A DNA stretch of 64,000 nt, taken from positions 1,984,001-2,048,000 of the forward strand of contig NZ_CP069370.1 of NCBI RefSeq assembly GCF_019623905.1, written 5' to 3'. Positions 7,956-16,705 of this stretch are shown here, in pieces (the first letter of the stretch is position 1; every line of letters starts with the position of its first letter). Under the pieces are notes generated by a model, which was given only the letters and a program-made list of their open reading frames with translations, was not told the DNA's origin and did not search any database. The translations under genes were made by a program, and so were the position numbers. This DNA comes from Neotabrizicola shimadae. Its GTDB lineage: Bacteria; Pseudomonadota; Alphaproteobacteria; Rhodobacterales; Rhodobacteraceae.

Positions 7956-8041
7956 GCCTCGGACAATTCTTAAGTCCAAGTTAATACGCCCGCATAACGC
8001 ATTGATTCCATTGCCTTCGAAAAGCGTCCGAGCTCGGACGC
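7956..8041 (+). repeat. Interspersed element, copy A (CtrA-like box plus palindrome)
   Basis: TTAAGTCCAAGTTAAT lies at 7970-7985 and the perfect palindrome GCGTCCGAGCTCGGACGC at 8024-8041, 38 bases apart, with CATTGATTC between them. An upstream CTCGGAC (7958-7964) forms an inverted repeat with GTCCAAG at 9-base spacing. The palindrome abuts the stop of the minus-strand GNAT gene and is followed on that strand by TTTTC, so this copy may also serve as its terminator. The other copies are at 12372, 59302 and 61023. Confidence 0.8.
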
Positions 8042-8485
8042 TCAGCCCAGCTTCTTCTTCATGCCCAGATGGCTCGGCTCATAGCCCAGCCTCTTGTAGA
8101 AGTCATGGGCCCGGACCCGGCTCTGGTCCGTGGTCAGCTGGATGATCCCCGCCCCCGACTCCCTCGCCCGCCGTTCGGCCTCGGCCATCAGCCGCGCCCC
8201 GATCCCCTGTCCCCGAAGGTCGCCTGCAACCCGCACCGCCTCGACCAGGGCCCGCCGAGCGCCGCCCCGGCTCAGGCCCGACAGGATGGTCAGCTGGAGG
8301 GTGGCCACCACCCGCCCGTCCAGCTCACCCACGATGAGGCTCTCCCGCGGGTTGGCCGCGATCTCGGCAAAGGCAGCCATGTAGGCCGCCATCGGCGCCC
8401 CCTCCCGCGCCCGCCCCAGATCGTCGTCGGCCAGCATCGCTATGATCGCCGGCACATCCGCCGCCACGGCCTCGCGGAATATCAC
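8042..8485 (-). CDS. GNAT family N-acetyltransferase
   Basis: This encodes 147 residues with a GTG start at 8485 that overlaps the trpF stop (GTGA), implying translational coupling to trpF. The start is set by this overlap and by the conserved beginning Val-Ile-Phe-Arg-Glu-Ala. The acetyl-CoA binding motif is seen as Arg-Gly-Gln-Gly-Ile-Gly-Ala-Arg-Leu (~residues 92-100), and the C-terminus Phe-Tyr-Lys-Arg-Leu-Gly-Tyr is typical of GNAT enzymes acting on small molecules or protein N-termini. The substrate is unknown. Many relatives carry trpB directly after trpF; here this gene takes that place. Confidence 0.85.
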   Translation of the reverse strand: MIFREAVAADVPAIIAMLADDDLGRAREGAPMAAYMAAFAEIAANPRESLIVGELDGRVVATLQLTILSGLSRGGARRALVEAVRVAGDLRGQGIGARLMAEAERRARESGAGIIQLTTDQSRVRAHDFYKRLGYEPSHLGMKKKLG

Positions 8486-9120
8486 CCGGCCGCCCTCACG
8501 AAGGCCGCGATCTGGCCAGCATCCTTCACCCCCGGCGCCGATTCCACGCCCGAGGCCGTGTCCACCTGCCGCGCCCCGGTCAGCCGCACCGCCTCGGCCA
8601 CATTGGCCGCCGTCAGCCCGCCCGACAGCATCCAGGGCTTCAGCCACCGCCGCTGCGCCACCAGCCGCCAGTCGAAGGGCACGCCATTGCCCCCCGGCAG
8701 CGCCGCCCCCCTGGGCGGCTTCGCGTCGATCAGGATCTGGTCGGCCGCCAGGCTCATCTCCAGCAGCTGCCCCAGGTCGCCCTCGTCGGCAATCCCCACC
8801 GCCTTCATCACCGGCAGCCCATAGCGCGCCCGCACCTCCGCCACCCGCTCCGGCCCCTCGGTCCCGTGAAGCTGCAGCATGTCCAAGGGCATCGCCTCGA
8901 CGATGCGGTCCAGCTCCTCATCCCCGGCATCCACCGTCAGCGCCACCTTGGCCAGCCCCGGCGGCGCCGCCAGCGCCAGCTCCCGCGCCACCGCGATGGG
9001 AACATACCGCGACGACCGGCCCACGAAGTTCAGCCCCATATAGGCCGCCCCGGCGCGCGCCACGGCCTCCACATCCGCGGCGGTCTTCACCCCGCAGATC
9101 TTCACACGGATCTCGCCCAT
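8482..9120 (-). CDS. trpF: Phosphoribosylanthranilate isomerase
   Basis: This encodes 212 residues, a full-length TIM-barrel TrpF that catalyses the Amadori rearrangement of phosphoribosylanthranilate in tryptophan synthesis. Recognisable elements are Val-Lys-Ile-Cys-Gly (catalytic Cys, ~residue 9), Phe-Val-Gly-Arg-Ser-Ser-Arg-Tyr, a catalytic Asp in the LTVDAG strand (~residue 85), Leu-Gln-Leu-His-Gly and the phosphate-binding Leu-Ser-Gly-Gly-Leu and Asp-Thr-Ala-Ser-Gly-Val-Glu. It follows lapA by one base and precedes the GNAT gene by overlap, in an rpsA-ihfB-lapA-trpF run. trpB is on the same strand but about 26 kb away. Confidence 0.96.
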   Translation of the reverse strand: MGEIRVKICGVKTAADVEAVARAGAAYMGLNFVGRSSRYVPIAVARELALAAPPGLAKVALTVDAGDEELDRIVEAMPLDMLQLHGTEGPERVAEVRARYGLPVMKAVGIADEGDLGQLLEMSLAADQILIDAKPPRGAALPGGNGVPFDWRLVAQRRWLKPWMLSGGLTAANVAEAVRLTGARQVDTASGVESAPGVKDAGQIAAFVRAAG

Positions 9121-9121
9121 C

Positions 9122-9487
9122 TCAGCCGGCCTTGCGACGGTCCAGAAGCGCCAGCACCTCGTCCTGCGGAGGCACCGAGGCCGAATCCCGCATGACCGCC
9201 AACTCGCGCTCCAGCTTGGAGACCTCGCGTGCCTTCACCGAAGCCGTGGTCCGGTGCTTCGATTCCCGCAGCCACTCCCACAGGAACCCCACCAGCACCC
9301 CCACCACGATGCCCAGGAAGATCAGCACGAAGACCGGCATCTGCAACGCCCAGTCCCCGCCCGCCAGCGTCGACATGCTTTCCGGCAGCGCCCGCACCAC
9401 GACCGGCCCGCGGTTGGCCACCGCCACCAGCAGAAGCGCCAGCCCGAACAGGGCGATGACCAGATATCTCAAATAGCGCAGCATCAC
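9122..9487 (-). CDS. lapA: LapA domain-containing inner membrane protein
   Basis: This encodes 121 residues. Two transmembrane helices (~residues 5-25 and 50-72) enclose a short periplasmic segment, followed by a cytoplasmic charged helix (Leu-Glu-Arg-Glu-Leu), the LapA/DUF1049 layout. In gamma-proteobacteria LapA works with LapB in controlling lipopolysaccharide synthesis; whether that holds here is not known, since no lapB is adjacent. Its place between ihfB and trpF is the widespread rpsA-ihfB-lapA order. Either of two adjacent Met codons could be the start. Confidence 0.85.
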   Translation of the reverse strand: MMLRYLRYLVIALFGLALLLVAVANRGPVVVRALPESMSTLAGGDWALQMPVFVLIFLGIVVGVLVGFLWEWLRESKHRTTASVKAREVSKLERELAVMRDSASVPPQDEVLALLDRRKAG

Positions 9488-9545
9488 CCAAACCCTCCTG
9501 GTCCGGCCCCAACTATCGGCCGGCCGGCGCGCGGGCGCAAGCGGC

Positions 9546-9827
9546 TCACTTGCCGTTCAGGCGATCGCGCAGAAGCTTGCCGGTCTTGAAGAAGGGCACC
9601 TTCTTGTCGTCCACCTGCACCGACTCGCCGGTGCGCGGATTGCGCCCCACCCGGGCATCGCGCGCCTTCACCGAGAAGGCGCCGAACCCGCGCAGCTCCA
9701 CCCGGTCGCCCCGCGCCAGCGCCTCGATGATTTCCTCGAAGACGGTGTTGACGATGCGCTCGACGTGGCGCTGCGTCAGGTGCGGATTCTCATCCGCGAT
9801 CTTCTGGATCAGTTCCGAACGGATCAT
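9546..9827 (-). CDS. ihfB: Integration host factor subunit beta
   Basis: This encodes 93 residues from ATG 9827. It is a typical HU/IHF fold: N-terminal helices (Ile-Arg-Ser-Glu-Leu-Ile-Gln-Lys-Ile), the Leu-Arg-Gly-Phe-Gly-Ala-Phe strand, and the DNA-bending arm with Gly-Arg-Asn-Pro-Arg-Thr-Gly-Glu (~residues 61-68). IhfB pairs with IhfA to bend DNA at specific sites. It follows rpsA after the rpsA terminator, a conserved linkage in proteobacteria. Confidence 0.96.
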   Translation of the reverse strand: MIRSELIQKIADENPHLTQRHVERIVNTVFEEIIEALARGDRVELRGFGAFSVKARDARVGRNPRTGESVQVDDKKVPFFKTGKLLRDRLNGK

Positions 9828-9944
9828 CCGGCAGTCCCCCCTGTGGTCGGCACCTGTCAGTACAGCCACGTTCTTGTTGGCCGGACTATAGGACAGGGAA
9901 ACCTCCGCACACAAACGAAAATCGGACAGACCATCCCAAAGAGA

Positions 9945-9970
9945 AAGGCCCCGCCTGCCGGCGGGGCCTT
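9945..9970 (-). terminator. Terminator of rpsA
   Basis: A perfect 10-bp stem AAGGCCCCGC / GCGGGGCCTT with a 6-base loop lies 20 bases after the rpsA stop and is followed on the minus strand by TTCTCTTT. This is a classic Rho-independent terminator or attenuator before ihfB. Confidence 0.85.
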
Positions 9971-9990
9971 CCATCACGAACCGGAAGTGG

Positions 9991-11670
9991 TCAGTTGCGG
10001 TCGCGCAGGGCCGCGCCCAGGATGTCGCCCAGCGACGCACCCGAATCGGACGAGCCGTATTGTTCCACGGCTTCCTTCTCTTCCGCGATCTCGCGCGCCT
10101 TGATCGACAGGCCCAGACGACGGGTCTTCGGGTCGATGTTGGTGACGCGAACGTCGATCTTGTCGCCCTTCTGGAACCGCTCGGGGCGCTGTTCGGCCCG
10201 GTCGCGCGACAGGTCGCTACGGCGGATGAACGACTTGGCACCGTTGTATTCCACCTCGATGCCGCCGTCCTCGATCGCCGTGACAGCCACGGTGATGATG
10301 CCGCCGCGCTTCACGCCATCCACCGCATCGGTGAAGGTGTCATCGCCAAGTGCCTTGATCGAAAGCGAGATACGCTCCTTCTCGACATCCACTTCGGACA
10401 CCGCGGCCTTGACCACATCGCCCTTGCGGTAGTTCTGGATCGCGTCTTCGCCGCGCTGGTCCCAGGACAGGTCGGACAGGTGCACCATGCCGTCGATATC
10501 GCCGTCGAGGCCCACGAACAGACCGAATTCGGTGATGTTCTTGACTTCACCCTCGATCGCCGAGCCCACCGGATGGGTTTCCGCGAACACTTCCCACGGG
10601 TTGCGCTGCGTCTGCTTCAGGCCCAGGCTCACGCGGCGCTTGGCGCTGTCGATTTCCAGGACCATGACGTCGACCTCTTGCGAGGTGGAGACGATCTTGC
10701 CGGGGTGCACGTTCTTCTTGGTCCAGGACATTTCCGAGACGTGGACCAGGCCTTCGACGCCTGCTTCCAGTTCCACGAACGCACCGTAATCGGTGATGTT
10801 CGTGACGCGGCCCTTGTGGACCGAACCGATCGGATAGGCGCGCTCGACCGCATCCCACGGGTCGGCCTGAAGCTGCTTCATGCCCAGGCTGATGCGGTGG
10901 GTTTCCTTGTTGATCTTGATGACCTGAACCTTGACGGTCTCGCCGATCGACAGGATTTCCGACGGATGGTTGACGCGGCGCCAGGCCATGTCGGTCACGT
11001 GCAGCAGGCCGTCCACGCCGCCCAGGTCAACGAAGGCACCGTATTCGGTGATGTTCTTGACCACGCCGTCCACGACCTGACCCTCGTAGAGGTTCGAGAT
11101 CACTTCGGCGCGCTGTTCGGCGCGGCTTTCTTCCAGGATGGCACGGCGCGACACGACGATGTTGCCGCGGCGGCGATCCATCTTCAGGATCTGGAAGGGC
11201 TGCTTCATGCCCATCAGCGGGCCCGCATCGCGCACGGGGCGCACGTCCACCTGCGAACCCGGCAGGAACGCCACGGCGCCGCCCAGGTCCACGGTGAAGC
11301 CACCCTTGACGCGGCCGAAGATCGCGCCTTCGACGCGGGTTTCGCTGGCATAGGCCTTTTCCAGGCGGTCCCAGGCTTCTTCGCGGCGGGCCTTCTCACG
11401 GCTCACCACGGCCTCGCCGCGGGCATTTTCCACGCGATCGAGATAGACCTCGACGGTGTCGCCCACGTTGATCGAGGGGGCTTCGCCGGGGTTCGCAAAT
11501 TCCTTCAGGTCGACGCGGCCTTCCATCTTGTAGCCCACGTCGATGATGGCCTGGCCCGCCTCGATGGCGATGACCTTGCCCTTCACCACCGAACCTTCTT
11601 CGGGGGTGTCCATTTCGAAGCTTTCCTTCAGAAGGGCTTCGAATTCGTCCATGCTAGCTTTGGCGCACAT
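9991..11670 (-). CDS. rpsA: 30S ribosomal protein S1
   Basis: This encodes 559 residues with an AAGGA site 9 bases before ATG 11670. Six S1/OB-fold RNA-binding repeats can be followed (e.g. [12 protein letters not shown] at ~residue 27, [31 protein letters not shown] near 205, [16 protein letters not shown] near 290), with the strongest similarity between repeats 3-5. S1 captures mRNA on the 30S subunit, which is important for leaders with weak Shine-Dalgarno sites. The 262-base region upstream (11671-11932) holds no gene and is probably the rpsA leader and promoter. It is followed by ihfB. Confidence 0.97.
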   Translation of the reverse strand: MCAKASMDEFEALLKESFEMDTPEEGSVVKGKVIAIEAGQAIIDVGYKMEGRVDLKEFANPGEAPSINVGDTVEVYLDRVENARGEAVVSREKARREEAWDRLEKAYASETRVEGAIFGRVKGGFTVDLGGAVAFLPGSQVDVRPVRDAGPLMGMKQPFQILKMDRRRGNIVVSRRAILEESRAEQRAEVISNLYEGQVVDGVVKNITEYGAFVDLGGVDGLLHVTDMAWRRVNHPSEILSIGETVKVQVIKINKETHRISLGMKQLQADPWDAVERAYPIGSVHKGRVTNITDYGAFVELEAGVEGLVHVSEMSWTKKNVHPGKIVSTSQEVDVMVLEIDSAKRRVSLGLKQTQRNPWEVFAETHPVGSAIEGEVKNITEFGLFVGLDGDIDGMVHLSDLSWDQRGEDAIQNYRKGDVVKAAVSEVDVEKERISLSIKALGDDTFTDAVDGVKRGGIITVAVTAIEDGGIEVEYNGAKSFIRRSDLSRDRAEQRPERFQKGDKIDVRVTNIDPKTRRLGLSIKAREIAEEKEAVEQYGSSDSGASLGDILGAALRDRN

Positions 11671-11932
11671 ATGCGATCAGTTCCTTTTCATGGTTTTCCG
11701 GCCTGGCGGTTGGCTCCGCCGGTCTTTCATGGCCCCGATGCGAAAAACCGCTCCGGCCCGGTGACCGGGGCGAAGGGTATTTCGTCAGGATGCGGTCCTA
11801 TAAGCCCCGCGGGCGGAACAGGCAAGGAAAAGCCGCCGTTGCGGCCGCGCATCCGGCAGTTTCCCCAGCCCCGCAGGACGGCCGCTCCCTATCCCACGGG
11901 CGGCCATCCCTGCCCCACAAGATCCTGCCGGT

Positions 11933-12223
11933 TCAGCCGCAGGTCACCCGGGTGATGGTGCCATTGGCATCGGTCTCGATGTTCAGACGCGCCGGGTTGT
12001 AATCCATCGTCGCAACCCCGTTGGGCGGCAGGATCCGCACAGTCGCGGCCAGTTGGCTGGTATTGACCAGGCTGACCGGCGTACCGACCAGGTCATGCGT
12101 GGCGTTGGAGGTGCAGGTGCTCAGGTCCGGACGAGCCGGCTTTGGCTCCGGCGTCGTCGGCACACAGGCAGCAAGCCCACCGAAAAGCACAAGCATTGCA
12201 AGAGCCGGCTTCACTGACATCAA
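11933..12223 (-). CDS. Inhibitor I78 family lipoprotein
   Basis: This encodes 96 residues. A signal peptide with lipobox Leu-Ala-Ala-Cys (Cys ~20) is followed by the I78 core: Cys-Thr-Ser-Asn-Ala, Leu-Val-Gly-Thr-Pro, Thr-Met-Asp-Tyr-Asn-Pro-Ala-Arg-Leu-Asn-Ile and a terminal Thr-Cys-Gly. I78 proteins are small inhibitors of serine peptidases, with the two Cys normally disulfide-bonded; the inhibitory role here is by family. It is probably lipid-anchored in the periplasm. It is a single-gene unit divergent from the TIGR02300 gene. Confidence 0.85.
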   Translation of the reverse strand: MMSVKPALAMLVLFGGLAACVPTTPEPKPARPDLSTCTSNATHDLVGTPVSLVNTSQLAATVRILPPNGVATMDYNPARLNIETDANGTITRVTCG

Positions 12224-12371
12224 GGCACCATTCCGTTGCTTCGGTTGTCCAGACTCTCAGGATGCACCAGTTTCGCCCTGGCCGCATCAGAATCCGCACG
12301 AGGCCCGTCGCCTTTCTCGGCCCACGCCCCGACCCAAACCGTCCTCCTGACCATCACCCAGTGTCGCAAAG

Positions 12372-12446
12372 TATGAAGTCCAAGTTAATTGCGAATCGCA
12401 ACTCATTGGAATCATTATACTCGATCAAGCGTCCGAGCTCGGACGC
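12372..12446 (+). repeat. Interspersed element, copy B
   Basis: GAAGTCCAAGTTAAT ends at 12389 and GCGTCCGAGCTCGGACGC spans 12429-12446, 39 bases apart, with CATTGG between. Two GANTC sites (12393-12397, 12409-12413) lie in the spacer. It sits in the 324-base divergent gap between the I78 gene and the TIGR02300 gene, with the palindrome 101 bases before the latter's ATG. No other structure is evident in this gap. Confidence 0.8.
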
Positions 12447-12547
12447 CCCGCTTTGCCCTCGTCCGCCCCCGGAAACCCCTTGACCCTTCCCCCGACCTGT
12501 GGCAACGCCCCGTCTTTGCAGCCTTACCAAGCATCAGGGGAACCCGA

Positions 12548-12877
12548 ATGCCCAAACCCGAATGGGGCACCAAGCGCATCTGCCCGACCACCGGCAAGCG
12601 CTTCTACGACCTGAACCGCGTGCCGGTCGTCTCGCCCTATACCGGCGAAGTCGTGGACATCGAAAGCGCCCGCCGCAAGATGGTCGCCACCATCAGCCGC
12701 GTCGTGCCCGAGAAGGACGACGTCCTGGTCGACGACATCGAGGCCGATGACGACCTGATCGAAGCCGGCGTCGCCGACGATGCCGAGCTGGACGACGACC
12801 TCCTGGAAGACGACGACACCGACAACGTCTCGCTGGACGATCTGGCCGACGTTCCGGGCGGCGAAGAGGAAGTCTGA
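12548..12877 (+). CDS. TIGR02300 family (FYDLN-acid) protein
   Basis: This encodes 109 residues. The N-terminus Lys-Pro-Glu-Trp-Gly-Thr-Lys-Arg-Ile-Cys-Pro and the Arg-Phe-Tyr-Asp-Leu-Asn-Arg motif (~residues 18-24) are diagnostic; the C-terminal ~55 residues are almost all Asp/Glu. The family is restricted to alphaproteobacteria and its function is unknown; the motif resembles half of a zinc ribbon. The start is fixed by the conserved N-terminus. It is preceded by element copy B and followed by tRNA-Ala. Confidence 0.93.
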   Translation: MPKPEWGTKRICPTTGKRFYDLNRVPVVSPYTGEVVDIESARRKMVATISRVVPEKDDVLVDDIEADDDLIEAGVADDAELDDDLLEDDDTDNVSLDDLADVPGGEEEV

Positions 12878-12907
12878 CCCTTCGCGCGGGGCCGTGCATT
12901 TTCCCCC

Positions 12908-12936
12908 TTGCACCCCCCCGCGCCCTCCACTAGACA
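12908..12936 (+). promoter_or_regulatory. Promoter of tRNA-Ala
   Basis: TTGCAC (12908-12913) and TAGACA (12931-12936) are separated by 17 bases, ending 37 bases before the mature tRNA 5' end, a good sigma-70-type arrangement. Confidence 0.6.
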
Positions 12937-12973
12937 CCCGGCATCGAAGCGGAAACGCTTTGAGACCTCCGGT

Positions 12974-13049
<76 letters not shown>

Positions 13050-13075
13050 AAATACTCCTGAAGAACGACGCAGAG

Positions 13076-13096
13076 AGCCCCGCCCCCGGCGGGGCT
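13076..13096 (+). terminator. Terminator after tRNA-Ala
   Basis: AGCCCCGCC (13076-13084) pairs with GGCGGGGCT (13088-13096) around a CCC loop, followed by TCTTCGTT. It is positioned 26 bases after the tRNA. Confidence 0.8.
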
Positions 13097-13133
13097 TCTT
13101 CGTTGGGTCCGGCGGCCCGCTGCCAATGAAGAA

Positions 13134-13155
13134 GGGCGCACCGACCGGTGCGCCC
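13134..13155 (-). terminator. Terminator of the xyl-type ABC operon
   Basis: GGGCGCACC (13134-13142) and GGTGCGCCC (13147-13155) form a 9-bp stem with a 4-base loop, 20 bases past the ATPase gene stop; TTCTTC follows on the minus strand. Confidence 0.75.
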
Positions 13156-13174
13156 TGCCCTCTGCCTTCGACGA

Positions 13175-13939
13175 TCAGACCGCCTGCGGCGGCTTCTTGC
13201 CCAGGATGATCATCCCCAGGATGTCCTCGTCGGTCACGTCCTTCACGTTCACCGTCCCGACGCGCTGGCCGTTCTTCATCACCACCGCCCGGTCGCAGAG
13301 CTTCATCACGTTGTGGATGTCGTGCTCGATCAGGAAGATGCCGAGGCCCTGCTTCTTCAGCTCCTCGATCAGTTCGGCCACCATCTGCGTCTCGTGCGGG
13401 CCAAGCGCCGCTGTGGGCTCGTCCATGATCAGGATGCGAGCGTTGAAATAGACCGCCCGCGCGATGGCCACCGACTGCCGCTGCCCGCCCGACAGCGCGT
13501 TCACCGGCACGTTGAACTTGCGGAAGTTCGGGTTCAGCCGGTGCATGATCTTGCGCGTCTCGGCCTCCATCTTCGTCTCGTCCACGAAGCCAAGGCTGTT
13601 CACGATCTCGCGGCCGAGGAACAGGTTGGAGGCGGCGTCCAGATTGTCGGCCAGGGCCAGCGTCTGGTAGATTGTCTCGATGTTTAACGCCCGCGCATCG
13701 CGGGGATTGGCGATCTCGACCTTCTTGCCATCAATGAAGATTTCGCCCGCATCGGCCTGATAGGCGCCCGAGAGACATTTGATGAGTGTCGACTTGCCGG
13801 CGCCGTTGTGGCCCAGAAGGCCCACAACCTCGCCGGGGAACAGGTCCACCGTGACGTGATCGACGGCCTTGATGCCGCCGAAGGAAATCGAGATGTCCCG
13901 CATCTCGACCAGGGGGGTGCCGCGACCTTGGGTGCTCAT
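13175..13939 (-). CDS. xylG: Sugar ABC transporter ATP-binding protein (single NBD, XylG/FrcA type)
   Basis: This encodes 254 residues from ATG 13939, with one nucleotide-binding domain: Walker A Gly-His-Asn-Gly-Ala-Gly-Lys-Ser-Thr (~residues 45-53), signature Leu-Ser-Gly-Gly-Gln-Arg-Gln, Walker B Ile-Leu-Ile-Met-Asp-Glu-Pro and the switch His in Leu-Ile-Glu-His-Asp. E. coli XylG is about twice this length with two domains; single-domain ATPases of this kind occur with rhizobial fructose (FrcA) and alphaproteobacterial xylose-type importers and should act as homodimers. It lies 13 bases after the permease gene and is the last gene of the operon. Confidence 0.85.
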   Translation of the reverse strand: MSTQGRGTPLVEMRDISISFGGIKAVDHVTVDLFPGEVVGLLGHNGAGKSTLIKCLSGAYQADAGEIFIDGKKVEIANPRDARALNIETIYQTLALADNLDAASNLFLGREIVNSLGFVDETKMEAETRKIMHRLNPNFRKFNVPVNALSGGQRQSVAIARAVYFNARILIMDEPTAALGPHETQMVAELIEELKKQGLGIFLIEHDIHNVMKLCDRAVVMKNGQRVGTVNVKDVTDEDILGMIILGKKPPQAV

Positions 13940-13952
13940 TCGGAAATCCCCC

Positions 13953-15344
13953 TCACTTGATCCGCTTGCGGTAGACGATGTCCAGCCAGACTGCCAGAAC
14001 CAGGGCCACACCAATCACGATGCGCTGGTACGAACCGTCGCCGAATCCGATCAGAACCATGCCGGTCTGCAGCGAGGTCAGGATCAGGGCGCCGATGATC
14101 GCGCCATAGATCGTGCCGACGCCGCCTGCCAGCGAGGTGCCGCCGACCACGGCGGCAGCGATGACGTAAAGCTCGTCCAGATTGCCCATGGCGTTGGTTG
14201 CGCTGTTCTGACGGGCGGCGCCAATCACGGCGGCGACGCCAGCCAGGCCGCCCATGAGCGTGAAGATCTTCACCGTCATGGCACGGGTGTTGATACCCGA
14301 GAGCGTCGCCGCCTCGGGGTTGCCGCCGATGGCAAAGACATAGCGACCGAAGCGGGTGCGGGTCATCAGGATCGTCATGACAATGGCCACGAAGATCATG
14401 ATCAGCACCGGATAGGCGAAACCATGACCGAAGGTGGCGCAGACACCGGTATAGATGTCGCCGCCCTTCTGGGCGCAGGCCGGAACCTCCTGCCCGATGG
14501 AGGCGTAGTATTTCTGGATGTTGCCGATCGGCCAGATGTACGAGTTGACGATGGCGGTCGCACCGAGGATCACGCCGCAAACCAACGCGATGACGAAGGT
14601 TTCGGCCCAGACCGGCCGCATCGCAAAGCCGTGCTTCTGACGCGACTTGCGACCGTTGAGGAAGGCCCAGACCACGAAGACGCAGGCGATGACCGCAAAA
14701 ATCCAGCTTCCGGTCTTGCCGAGGGCGCCGAAGGAGCCGCCCCCGATCAACGCGAAGGTATCGTCCAGCGGAGCGATGGTCTTGCCGCCCGCAACCAGGA
14801 AGGCAGCGCCGCGCCAGACCAGAAGGCCACCAAGGGTGACGATGAAGGATGGGATGGTGAGGTAGGCGATCAGCACCCCTTGAAAGGCGCCAATCAGCGC
14901 GCCCATGGCGATGCCGAAGATGACGGTAATGATCCAGATCGACGGATGGCCCAGGCCCAAGGCTGGCGTAAGATACTGAACCTGCAGCAGCCCCATGTAC
15001 ATGCCAACCATGCCCATGATCGAACCCACAGACAGGTCGATGTTCCGGGTGATGATGACAAGCACCATGCCGGTGGCCATGATGCCGATATAGGCCGTCT
15101 GGACCGACAGGTTCCACAGGTTGCGAGGGGTAAGGAAGCCATTGGCGTCGGACTGGCTGGCACCAAGCAGCATCGACGGCCGCCCCAGAACCAGGGCCGA
15201 GTAGGCTTCGAAGGCCAGCCAGATCAACAGCAGTGCACCGACCATGCCCACCAGGCGCGGGTCGATCTCGGTCGTCCGCAGGAAGCGCATGAAGGCGCTG
15301 TCGTTGGGCGCATTGGAGGTCGGAGGTTGGGGTGTGACGGTCAT
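13953..15344 (-). CDS. xylH: Sugar ABC transporter permease (XylH type)
   Basis: This encodes 463 residues from ATG 15344 (GAGGA upstream). It has about ten hydrophobic helices and the CUT2-family permease signature ([13 protein letters not shown] near residue 100, and [23 protein letters not shown] near residue 355). A long insertion between helices (about residues 205-290) with two Cys distinguishes the alphaproteobacterial long form from E. coli XylH. It forms the membrane pore with XylG dimers and receives sugar from the XylF-like protein encoded just upstream. Confidence 0.88.
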   Translation of the reverse strand: MTVTPQPPTSNAPNDSAFMRFLRTTEIDPRLVGMVGALLLIWLAFEAYSALVLGRPSMLLGASQSDANGFLTPRNLWNLSVQTAYIGIMATGMVLVIITRNIDLSVGSIMGMVGMYMGLLQVQYLTPALGLGHPSIWIITVIFGIAMGALIGAFQGVLIAYLTIPSFIVTLGGLLVWRGAAFLVAGGKTIAPLDDTFALIGGGSFGALGKTGSWIFAVIACVFVVWAFLNGRKSRQKHGFAMRPVWAETFVIALVCGVILGATAIVNSYIWPIGNIQKYYASIGQEVPACAQKGGDIYTGVCATFGHGFAYPVLIMIFVAIVMTILMTRTRFGRYVFAIGGNPEAATLSGINTRAMTVKIFTLMGGLAGVAAVIGAARQNSATNAMGNLDELYVIAAAVVGGTSLAGGVGTIYGAIIGALILTSLQTGMVLIGFGDGSYQRIVIGVALVLAVWLDIVYRKRIK

Positions 15345-15448
15345 GTCCTCATCCAGCGTCAGGAGGGGTAGGCCGGTCGTCCGGGACGCGGCCAAGGCCG
15401 CCCGGGATCGCCATATCCGGCGATCTTCCACCCGCCATGGAATGAAAC

Positions 15449-15474
15449 CGGCGCCGCCCCAGGGGGCGGCGCCG
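15449..15474 (-). terminator. Intercistronic GC hairpin between xylF and xylH
   Basis: This 11-bp perfect stem (15449-15459 with 15464-15474) has a CAGG tetraloop and lies 15 bases after the xylF-like stop, with no T-run. It is probably an mRNA-stabilising or partial-termination hairpin giving more binding protein than permease. The same arrangement occurs at 23234-23260. Confidence 0.7.
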
Positions 15475-15489
15475 CAAGATCAGCCTCGA

Positions 15490-16515
15490 TTACTGGCAGG
15501 CTGCCACGTCGGGCATCGCGCCTTCGCAGGCTTGTTCCTTGGTGATGTGGCCCGCGTCGATCGCGACAGCCAGCGTCTCCTTGGTGATCGGCGTCGGGTT
15601 CAGGAGGATGGCATTCATTTCCACGCCCTTCTCGCCGCCGGAGAACTTGGTCGCGCCAGGGATGGCATCGAGCGCAGTGCCGTCAGCCAGGGCCGAGGCG
15701 ATTTCGCCAGCCGCCTTGCCCAGGTCACGCGCGTTCTTCCACACCGAGACGGTCTGGGTGCCGCGCGCCACACGGTTGATGGCGGCAAGGTCGCCGTCCT
15801 GGCCGCCGAGCGGCACGTTCAGGCCCTGGGCGGCCAGCGCGGCGGCAGCGCCACCGGCCATGCCGTCGTTCTGCGACAGCACCGCATCCACCGCATTGTT
15901 GTTCGCGGTCAGGATCTGTTCCATGTTCTTCTGCGCATTCTCGGGCTTCCAGCCGTCCGAATTCGCTTCGCCGACGATCACGATGTCGCCCGAGGCAACA
16001 GCGGCGCCGATGACTTCTTCCATGCCCTGACGCAGGAAGCCGACGTTCGGGTCACCGGGGTCGCCCTTGATGATGGCATAGTTGCCCTTCGGCGCGACCT
16101 TGAAGACTTCCGTCGCGATGATCCGACCGACGCCCACGTTGTCGAAGGTCAGGTAGAAGGTGCGGTTGTCTTCGATCAGGCGGTCATAGCCGACGACCGG
16201 AATGCCCTCCGCCGCGGCCTTCTCGATGGCCGGGGCGATGGCGTCCTTGTCCCAGGCGTTGATGACCAGCGCGTCCACGCCCTGGGCGATCAGCGCGTCG
16301 ATGTCGCTGAGCTGCTTTTCGGCCGAGGACTGGGCGTCAGCCGAAATGTATTCGTTGCCGGCGGCTTCGATCGCGGCCTTCATGGCGGCCTCGTCGATCT
16401 TCCAGCGCTCTTCCTGGAACTGGGCCCAGGACACGCCGATCTTCTTGCCCTCGGCCATGGACATGCCTGCAGACAAGGCGACCACAGCGGTCGCCAGCAG
16501 AATGGCTTTCTTCAT
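15490..16515 (-). CDS. xylF: D-xylose-type ABC transporter substrate-binding protein
   Basis: This encodes 341 residues from ATG 16515, with GGGAGGAAG as ribosome site. A cleavable signal peptide (Met-Lys-Lys-Ala-Ile-Leu ... Met-Ala-Glu) leads to a periplasmic-binding-protein-like I fold. Elements typical of XylF include Gly-Val-Ser-Trp-Ala-Gln-Phe, Glu-Glu-Arg-Trp, Ala-Gln-Ser-Ser-Ala-Glu-Lys-Gln, Gly-Tyr-Asp-Arg-Leu-Ile and Leu-Ser-Gln-Asn-Asp-Gly, with the pentose-contacting Trp/Asn/Asp positions present. Xylose is the likeliest ligand, but related binders take ribose, fructose or glucose; no xylose catabolic genes are in the window. Confidence 0.85.
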   Translation of the reverse strand: MKKAILLATAVVALSAGMSMAEGKKIGVSWAQFQEERWKIDEAAMKAAIEAAGNEYISADAQSSAEKQLSDIDALIAQGVDALVINAWDKDAIAPAIEKAAAEGIPVVGYDRLIEDNRTFYLTFDNVGVGRIIATEVFKVAPKGNYAIIKGDPGDPNVGFLRQGMEEVIGAAVASGDIVIVGEANSDGWKPENAQKNMEQILTANNNAVDAVLSQNDGMAGGAAAALAAQGLNVPLGGQDGDLAAINRVARGTQTVSVWKNARDLGKAAGEIASALADGTALDAIPGATKFSGGEKGVEMNAILLNPTPITKETLAVAIDAGHITKEQACEGAMPDVAACQ

Positions 16516-16575
16516 CAATCTTCCTCCCACGGAAACCGGCTTCTGGCGCCGGCTGGCGATTTTCGCCACGTGAAC

Positions 16576-16605
16576 GGTTTAGCGGGATGATCCGCCACTT
16601 GTCAA
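16576..16605 (-). promoter_or_regulatory. Probable promoter of xylFHG
   Basis: On the minus strand, TTGACA (16605-16600) and TAAACC (16581-16576) are spaced by 18 bases, about 60 bases before the xylF start. Confidence 0.5.
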
Positions 16606-16686
16606 AGCCTTCGCAGGCCCTGCCCGGAGTTCGGGCATCCGCGTGGCGGCTGCCGAAAACTGCGGCGGATCGATCCGCAAAATATT

Positions 16687-16703
16687 GATAATAAGATATT
16701 ATC
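16687..16703. promoter_or_regulatory. A/T-rich palindromic operator candidate upstream of xylF
   Basis: GATAATA-AGA-TATTATC is a perfect 7-bp inverted repeat in an otherwise GC-rich region, about 80 bases upstream of the predicted xylF -35 box. Size and composition fit a ROK- or LacI/AraC-type sugar regulator site; no such regulator is encoded nearby. Confidence 0.5.
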
Positions 16704-16705
16704 AC

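Noticed and set aside
10060-11955. 631-codon plus-strand frame opposite rpsA
   Set aside because: It is the antisense shadow of rpsA, with periodic His/Asp/Val composition mirroring the S1 repeats.
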